From an uncultured Collinsella sp. (GTDB lineage: Bacteria; Actinomycetota; Coriobacteriia; Coriobacteriales; Coriobacteriaceae), in NCBI GenBank assembly GCA_900757465.1, contig CAAENY010000031.1, forward strand, positions 1 through 9,492: 9,492 nucleotides of DNA, written 5' to 3'. The notes beneath the pieces are model-generated. The model had not been told where the DNA came from. It worked only from the letters and a program-made list of their open reading frames with translations, and made no database searches. The position numbers and the translations under genes were made by a program. Positions 6,253 through 9,492 of this stretch are shown one piece after another; position 1 is the first letter of the stretch; the number at the start of each line of letters is the position of its first letter.

Positions 6253-7278
6253 TTAAGCAACGAACTTCTCGAAGTACTTGATGGTGCGGACCATCTGAGA
6301 GGTGTAAGAGTTCTCGTTGTCGTACCAAGAGGTGACCTGAACGAGGGTCTGGCCGTTGCCGAGGTCAGAGCACATGGTCTGAGTGGCGTCGAAGATGGAG
6401 CCATGGGTCTCGCCGACGATGTCGCGGGAGACGATCTGGTCCTCGTTGTAGGCGAAGGTCTCGGGGATGGTCTCGGCGTAGGCCTTCATGGCAGCGTTGA
6501 CCTCCTCGACGGTGACCTTCTTGTCAACGACGGCGTAGAGGTTGGTCAGCGAGCCGGTCGGCGTCGGGACGCGCTGGGCGGCACCGATGAGCTTACCGTT
6601 GAGCTCGGGGAGAACCAGGCCGATGGCCTTGGCAGCGCCCGTGGTGTTCGGGACGATGTTCTCGGAGCAGGCGCGGGAGCGACGCTTGTTGCCCTTGCGC
6701 TGCGGGCCGTCGAGCGGCATCTGGTCGCCGGTGAAGGCGTGGATGGTGGTCATGATGCCGGACACGATGGGAGCGAAGTCGTTGAGACCCTTGGCCATCG
6801 GGGCGAGGCAGTTGGTGGTGCAGGAAGCAGCGGAGATGATGTTGTCCTCAGCGGTCAGCGTCTCATGGTTGACGTTGTACACGATGGTGGGCAGATCGCT
6901 GCCGGCCGGAGCGGAGATGACGACCTTCTTGGCGCCAGCGTTGATGTGGGCCTGAGCCTTAGCCTTGCTGGTGTAGAAGCCGGTGCACTCGAGAACGACG
7001 TCGACGTCGAGGTCGCCCCAAGGCAGGTTGTTGGCGTCGGCCTCCTTGTAGATCTTGATCTCCTTGCCGTCAACGGTGATGGAATCCTCGCCAGCAACGA
7101 CCTCGTGATCGCGAGCATAGTTGCCCTGCGTGGAGTCGTACTTCAGCAGGTAAGCGAGCATATCGGGAGAGGTGAGGTCGTTGATAGCGACGATCTCGGA
7201 GCCCTCATGACCGAACATCTGACGGAAGGCCAGACGACCGATGCGACCGAAGCCGTTAATAGCAACCTTTACTGCCAT
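6253..7278 (-). CDS. gap: Glyceraldehyde-3-phosphate dehydrogenase, type I
   Basis: 341 aa. Cytoplasmic tetrameric enzyme that oxidises and phosphorylates glyceraldehyde-3-phosphate to 1,3-bisphosphoglycerate. The Rossmann motif is INGFGRIGR (7-15), and D34 in INDLT indicates NAD preference. The catalytic Cys is C153 in SAASCTTNCLAP, and the partner His is H180 in TTIHAFTGDQ. The C-terminal SWYDNENSYTSQMVR is typical. The start at 7278 is chosen because AAAGGAG lies 5 nt upstream and the protein begins MAVKVAINGFGRIGR; the in-frame extension of 34 codons overlaps the promoter and leader. It has its own promoter region downstream of whiA and its own terminator, so it is set apart from both neighbours. 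Codon bias is strong, as expected for an abundant enzyme. Confidence 0.98.
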   Translation of the reverse strand: MAVKVAINGFGRIGRLAFRQMFGHEGSEIVAINDLTSPDMLAYLLKYDSTQGNYARDHEVVAGEDSITVDGKEIKIYKEADANNLPWGDLDVDVVLECTGFYTSKAKAQAHINAGAKKVVISAPAGSDLPTIVYNVNHETLTAEDNIISAASCTTNCLAPMAKGLNDFAPIVSGIMTTIHAFTGDQMPLDGPQRKGNKRRSRACSENIVPNTTGAAKAIGLVLPELNGKLIGAAQRVPTPTGSLTNLYAVVDKKVTVEEVNAAMKAYAETIPETFAYNEDQIVSRDIVGETHGSIFDATQTMCSDLGNGQTLVQVTSWYDNENSYTSQMVRTIKYFEKFVA

Positions 7279-7350
7279 TGTGTCTCCTTTCGTAAGGCCC
7301 CCGCAAGCTACAGCGCCCGCCGTTGAGGCCCACAAACTAACCACTCGCCT

Positions 7351-7380
7351 AATATACCTTTTTTTTGACTTGAATTTCAC
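7351..7380 (-). promoter_or_regulatory. Candidate gap promoter
   Basis: The minus strand shows -10 TATATT (7351-7356, 5 of 6 to consensus) and -35 GTGAAA (7375-7380, 4 of 6) with an 18-bp spacer containing A8. Predicted transcription start is near 7344, giving a leader of about 66 nt with a good ribosome-binding site. Confidence 0.6.
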
Positions 7381-7396
7381 GAGAATGCTCGAAATT
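7373..7396. promoter_or_regulatory. Dyad over the gap -35 box, possible operator
   Basis: AATTT and CGAG pair with CTCG and AAATT around an AATG centre, with two extra bases on one side. The dyad covers the candidate -35 hexamer, a position where a bound protein would repress. Confidence 0.35.
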
Positions 7397-7407
7397 GAAA
7401 ACCAAAT

Positions 7408-7471
7408 TTGCGTTAAAACGCTTTAACGTATAAAACAGCAGTTACACCACCATAAAAGCTATTGCGTTAAA
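7408..7471. repeat. Exact 10-bp direct repeat TTGCGTTAAA
   Basis: Identical copies at 7408-7417 and 7462-7471, 54 bp apart. The first is an arm of the palindrome at 7411-7428; the second abuts the whiA stop codon and is an isolated half-site. Confidence 0.45.
7411..7428. promoter_or_regulatory. Perfect palindrome CGTTAAA-N4-TTTAACG, likely operator
   Basis: A perfect 7-bp dyad with spacer ACGC, centred about 75 bp upstream of the predicted gap start. The core AAAACGCTTT has the central CG flanked by A/T that is typical of LacI/GalR-family and cre-like sites, although it misses the cre consensus at two key positions. It is a plausible activator or looping site for carbon control of gap. Confidence 0.5.
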
Positions 7472-8401
7472 CTACCTGCTTGCTTCAATGAGCTTTTCAA
7501 GGCGCAAAACACGGTGATACAAGGCCGACTTCGACAAAGGAGGGTCGGCCATTTCCCCCAAATCTCGCAGTGAGAGATCGGGGTAACGCTCGCGTAAGTC
7601 ACAAAAAACTGCCAGAGCGTCCGGCAGCGTTTCGCGCAAACCGCGCCGATCAAGCTCATCGATGAGCGCAAGCTGATGTTGGGCGGCACCGGCACTTCTG
7701 GTCTGGTTGGCAAGCTCTGCGTTCACGCGACGATTCACGTCGTTCTTCACCAGCTTAACCGCGCGGGCCTCTTCAATCTCGGCAACGCTGCGCTTGGCGC
7801 CAATCAGCTGTAACAGACGTTTAATCTCCTCGGCACTCTTGATGTACACGGCATACGAGCCGCGACGCGCATTGACGCGGGCGTGAACTCCAATCTGCTC
7901 CAGAAGGTCGCAAAGTCCCTTTGCATACTCCTCGCCCTGAACCGCGATCTCCAAATGAAAATCGCCACGCGGGTCGGCAACAAAGCCTCCGGCAATCAGC
8001 GCACCGCGAATATAGGCGAGCCTGCAGCAAGGACGGGCGACGATGTGGCGCGGCACACCCGCGACGAGCCCTCCCCTACGGTCGAGAATGCCCAGCAGCA
8101 CCAGAGCCTTATCCAAATCGGGCTGATCGGGCAAGGTGATGAGATAGTTTCGCACCTTGTGCAGGACCGACTTACGAACCGTGAATTCGGTCTTGAGCTT
8201 AAGGATACGATGCGTCAGCGCAATCATCGTGCGCGCCACAGCACCCGTCTCGGTCGCGACCGTCAAGCGGTACCGTCCCGAGCCCGCCAGCGAAAGCGTG
8301 CCGCTCACACGCGTTAGCGCAGCAAGCGTCGACAAATCGCAGTATTCGCATTCTGGTTCGCAGCGCGCAAGCTCGTCACGCACCTCAGCGGTAAACGACA
8401 T
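7472..8401 (-). CDS. whiA: DNA-binding regulator WhiA
   Basis: 309 aa, typical length. WhiA combines an N-terminal fold related to LAGLIDADG homing endonucleases, without nuclease function, and a C-terminal helix-turn-helix. In Streptomyces it activates sporulation division genes with WhiB; in Firmicutes it affects division and metabolism. Visible here are SFTAEVRDELAR at the start, CCRLAYIRGALIAGGFVADP (125-144) as the LAGLIDADG-like region, NRRVNAELANQTRSAGAA (223-240), and the C-terminal LSLRDLGEMADPPLSKSALYHRVLRLEKL (277-305). An unusual C14-x3-C18-x2-C21 cluster sits near the N-terminus. The ATG follows the rapZ stop by 6 nt and has only a weak AGG site, so translation is probably coupled to rapZ. 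No terminator is seen after it, so read-through into gap is possible. Confidence 0.96.
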   Translation of the reverse strand: MSFTAEVRDELARCEPECEYCDLSTLAALTRVSGTLSLAGSGRYRLTVATETGAVARTMIALTHRILKLKTEFTVRKSVLHKVRNYLITLPDQPDLDKALVLLGILDRRGGLVAGVPRHIVARPCCRLAYIRGALIAGGFVADPRGDFHLEIAVQGEEYAKGLCDLLEQIGVHARVNARRGSYAVYIKSAEEIKRLLQLIGAKRSVAEIEEARAVKLVKNDVNRRVNAELANQTRSAGAAQHQLALIDELDRRGLRETLPDALAVFCDLRERYPDLSLRDLGEMADPPLSKSALYHRVLRLEKLIEASR

Positions 8402-8407
8402 GTAAAC

Positions 8408-9328
8408 CTATGCCTTCGTGTTGGCACGCGACAGGTCACGGTGGGAGATGCTCACATGATACTGAGCACCCTCCAGGTAGCGGGCCGTGGCCTCGGCAAT
8501 GGCGACGCTACGGTGCTGTCCGCCTGTGCAGCCGATAGCAATGGAAAGCTGCGGCTTGCCCTCTGCGATATAACCCGGCATGACCGTATCGAGCAGCTGG
8601 GTCCAGGCCTTCCAGAACTCCTGGGTCTTAGGGTGGTCCAAGACAAAATCGGAGACCTTCTTATCGAGACCGGTCATGGTACGCATCTCGGGATCGTAGA
8701 AAGGATTGGGCAAGAAGCGCACATCGATCATGATATCCGCCTCGACGGGCATACCATGCTTAAAGCCAAACGAGAACACGTGGACGTCCATAAGCTGCTG
8801 GTCGGACAGCTCGGAAAAAGCCATGCGAAGCTTGTTACGTAAGGCAGAAGTGCGCAAGCGGCTCGTGTCGATAATCATATCCGCTCGATCGCGAACGCCC
8901 TTCAGCTGCAGACGTTCACGCTGAATAGCGTCGGCCGTGGTCTCCCCGGGCTTTGCAATGGGATGGCGGCGACGGTTTTCGCTATACCGGCGAATCAGTA
9001 CCTCGTCAGACGCCTCGAGAAACACGATGTCGCAGCTCATCTCGCGCTCTTCCAGTGCGGCAACAGCATCGAGCAGTTCATCGAACAAGCCCTGGCTACG
9101 CAGGTCGCAGGTAACGGCAAGGTGCCTGCCCACGCCCGTATTGATGCCAACGAGCTCTGCAAGCTGGGCAATCAGGCGTGGGGGCAGGTTGTCGATACAA
9201 AAATAGCCCATGTCCTCAAACACATGCATGGCTTGCGTTCGGCCCGAGCCGGACATTCCGGTGATGATAACGATATCGGGGATACGCTCCGAGCGCTCCG
9301 CCGCATCCATGGCATCTCCCTTTTGCAT
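8408..9328 (-). CDS. rapZ: RNase adapter / nucleotide-binding protein RapZ (YvcJ family)
   Basis: 306 aa from the ATG at 9328, slightly long for the family. P-loop ATPase/GTPase family; in E. coli RapZ binds small RNAs, guides RNase E and senses glucosamine-6-phosphate. The role in actinobacteria is less clear. Visible are the Walker A GMSGSGRT (24-31, with Arg in place of the usual Lys), CIDNLPPRL (44-52), a Walker B-like DIVFLEA (100-106), and the C-terminal SFGFKHGMP (186-194), DVRFLPNPFYDPEMR (202-216) and IGCTGGQHRSVAIAE (265-279). The ATG at 9328 has AGGAGG 5 nt upstream; a second ATG six codons later has AGGGAG before it and is an alternative start. It leads directly into whiA. Confidence 0.95.
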   Translation of the reverse strand: MQKGDAMDAAERSERIPDIVIITGMSGSGRTQAMHVFEDMGYFCIDNLPPRLIAQLAELVGINTGVGRHLAVTCDLRSQGLFDELLDAVAALEEREMSCDIVFLEASDEVLIRRYSENRRRHPIAKPGETTADAIQRERLQLKGVRDRADMIIDTSRLRTSALRNKLRMAFSELSDQQLMDVHVFSFGFKHGMPVEADIMIDVRFLPNPFYDPEMRTMTGLDKKVSDFVLDHPKTQEFWKAWTQLLDTVMPGYIAEGKPQLSIAIGCTGGQHRSVAIAEATARYLEGAQYHVSISHRDLSRANTKA

Positions 9329-9339
9329 GTGTGCCTCCT

Positions 9340-9375
9340 AAAATAAGCGCGGGACCCGGCCAGCGGATCCCGCGC
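9340..9375 (-). terminator. Terminator-like hairpin between the nanE-like gene and rapZ
   Basis: The 8-bp GC-rich stem GCGCGGGA/TCCCGCGC has a 13-nt loop, within which two more G-C pairs can form. On the minus strand it runs into TTATTTT and then at once into the rapZ AGGAGG. It either ends the upstream gene or acts as an attenuator in the rapZ leader. Confidence 0.7.
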
Positions 9376-9393
9376 GATCAATTGCCTTTATTG

Positions 9394-9399
9394 AGTATA
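9394..9399 (-). promoter_or_regulatory. Candidate rapZ -10 box
   Basis: TATACT (5 of 6 to consensus) lies between the upstream stop and the hairpin at 9347-9375. No clear -35 is found 16-18 bp upstream. If used, transcription starts near 9387 and the hairpin becomes part of the rapZ leader. Confidence 0.35.
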
Positions 9400-9426
9400 C
9401 CGCCCCAAGCGGATACGAGGCCCGTC

Positions 9427-9492
9427 TTACGCCTCAAGCGCAGCCTTGAACCAACTTGTAATACTCGTAGGGTGCGTAATGGCGGTGCCGAC
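9427..9492 (-). CDS. C-terminal end of a putative N-acetylmannosamine-6-phosphate 2-epimerase
   Basis: Only the last 21 residues are present: VGTAITHPTSITSWFKAALEA, then TAA. The segment resembles the end of NanE (ManNAc-6-P to GlcNAc-6-P epimerase, a TIM-barrel enzyme of sialic-acid catabolism), whose last strand and phosphate-binding loop read like VGGAITRP-x-x-IT-x-x-F. Other TIM-barrel phosphosugar enzymes have similar tails, so the call is tentative. The gene lies upstream of rapZ on the same strand, separated by 98 nt with a hairpin. Confidence 0.6.
   Translation of the reverse strand, partial: VGTAITHPTSITSWFKAALEA

Noticed and set aside
4132..7326. Long plus-strand open frames (298, 441 and 403 codons) opposite tpiA, pgk and gap
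   Set aside because: They are antisense shadows of highly expressed genes. They have no family resemblance and run through terminators and promoters of the real genes.
7279..7380. 34-codon N-terminal extension of gap
   Set aside because: It overlaps the predicted promoter and leader. The ATG at 7278 has an ideal ribosome-binding site and gives the conserved N-terminus.
7411..7428. The palindrome as a terminator for whiA
   Set aside because: The stem is AT-rich with a 4-nt loop and no U-tract follows on the minus strand.
1..9492. Mobile element, CRISPR array, prophage, toxin-antitoxin or other new defence system
   Set aside because: No transposase, integrase, repeat-spacer pattern, tRNA or unknown accessory gene is visible. 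All genes are core functions in a familiar order.

Overview
The window looks like chromosomal DNA of a GC-rich gut actinobacterium of the class Coriobacteriia, most like Collinsella or a close relative. This is inferred from the actinobacterial rapZ-whiA-gap-pgk-tpiA-secG gene order, the strongly biased GC-rich codons of the glycolytic genes, and a binding-protein signal peptide combining a twin-arginine motif with a lipobox. No species was confirmed by any search. Every real gene lies on the minus strand, so transcription runs from high to low coordinates.

In transcription order: (1) 9427-9492, the last 21 codons of a gene that resembles N-acetylmannosamine-6-phosphate 2-epimerase (nanE). 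(2) rapZ (8408-9328) and whiA (7472-8401), 6 nt apart; the yvcK gene that usually sits between them is absent. (3) gap (6253-7278), with its own promoter region carrying two dyads, followed by a strong terminator. (4) pgk, tpiA and gpmI (6112 down to 2603), a tightly packed unit with an 8-nt overlap and a 5-nt gap, closed by a strong terminator. (5) secG (2183-2437), a monocistronic-looking gene with its own terminator. (6) oppA (213-1889), a lipoprotein solute-binding protein, then a 156-nt gap with a hairpin and the first 18 codons of an oppB-type permease (1-56).

Functionally, gap, pgk, tpiA and gpmI encode four steps of lower glycolysis from triose phosphate to 2-phosphoglycerate. rapZ and whiA are the housekeeping/regulatory genes that accompany this block in many Gram-positive bacteria. 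secG is a subunit of the Sec translocon. The oppA-oppB end begins a peptide (or similar solute) ABC importer.

No mobile element, CRISPR array, tRNA, rRNA or defence gene was seen. I did not find a new biological system here. The items worth a second look are regulatory: the paired dyads at the gap promoter, helically phased repeats upstream of oppA, a terminator-like hairpin touching the rapZ ribosome-binding site, the gap/pgk terminator, and the missing yvcK.
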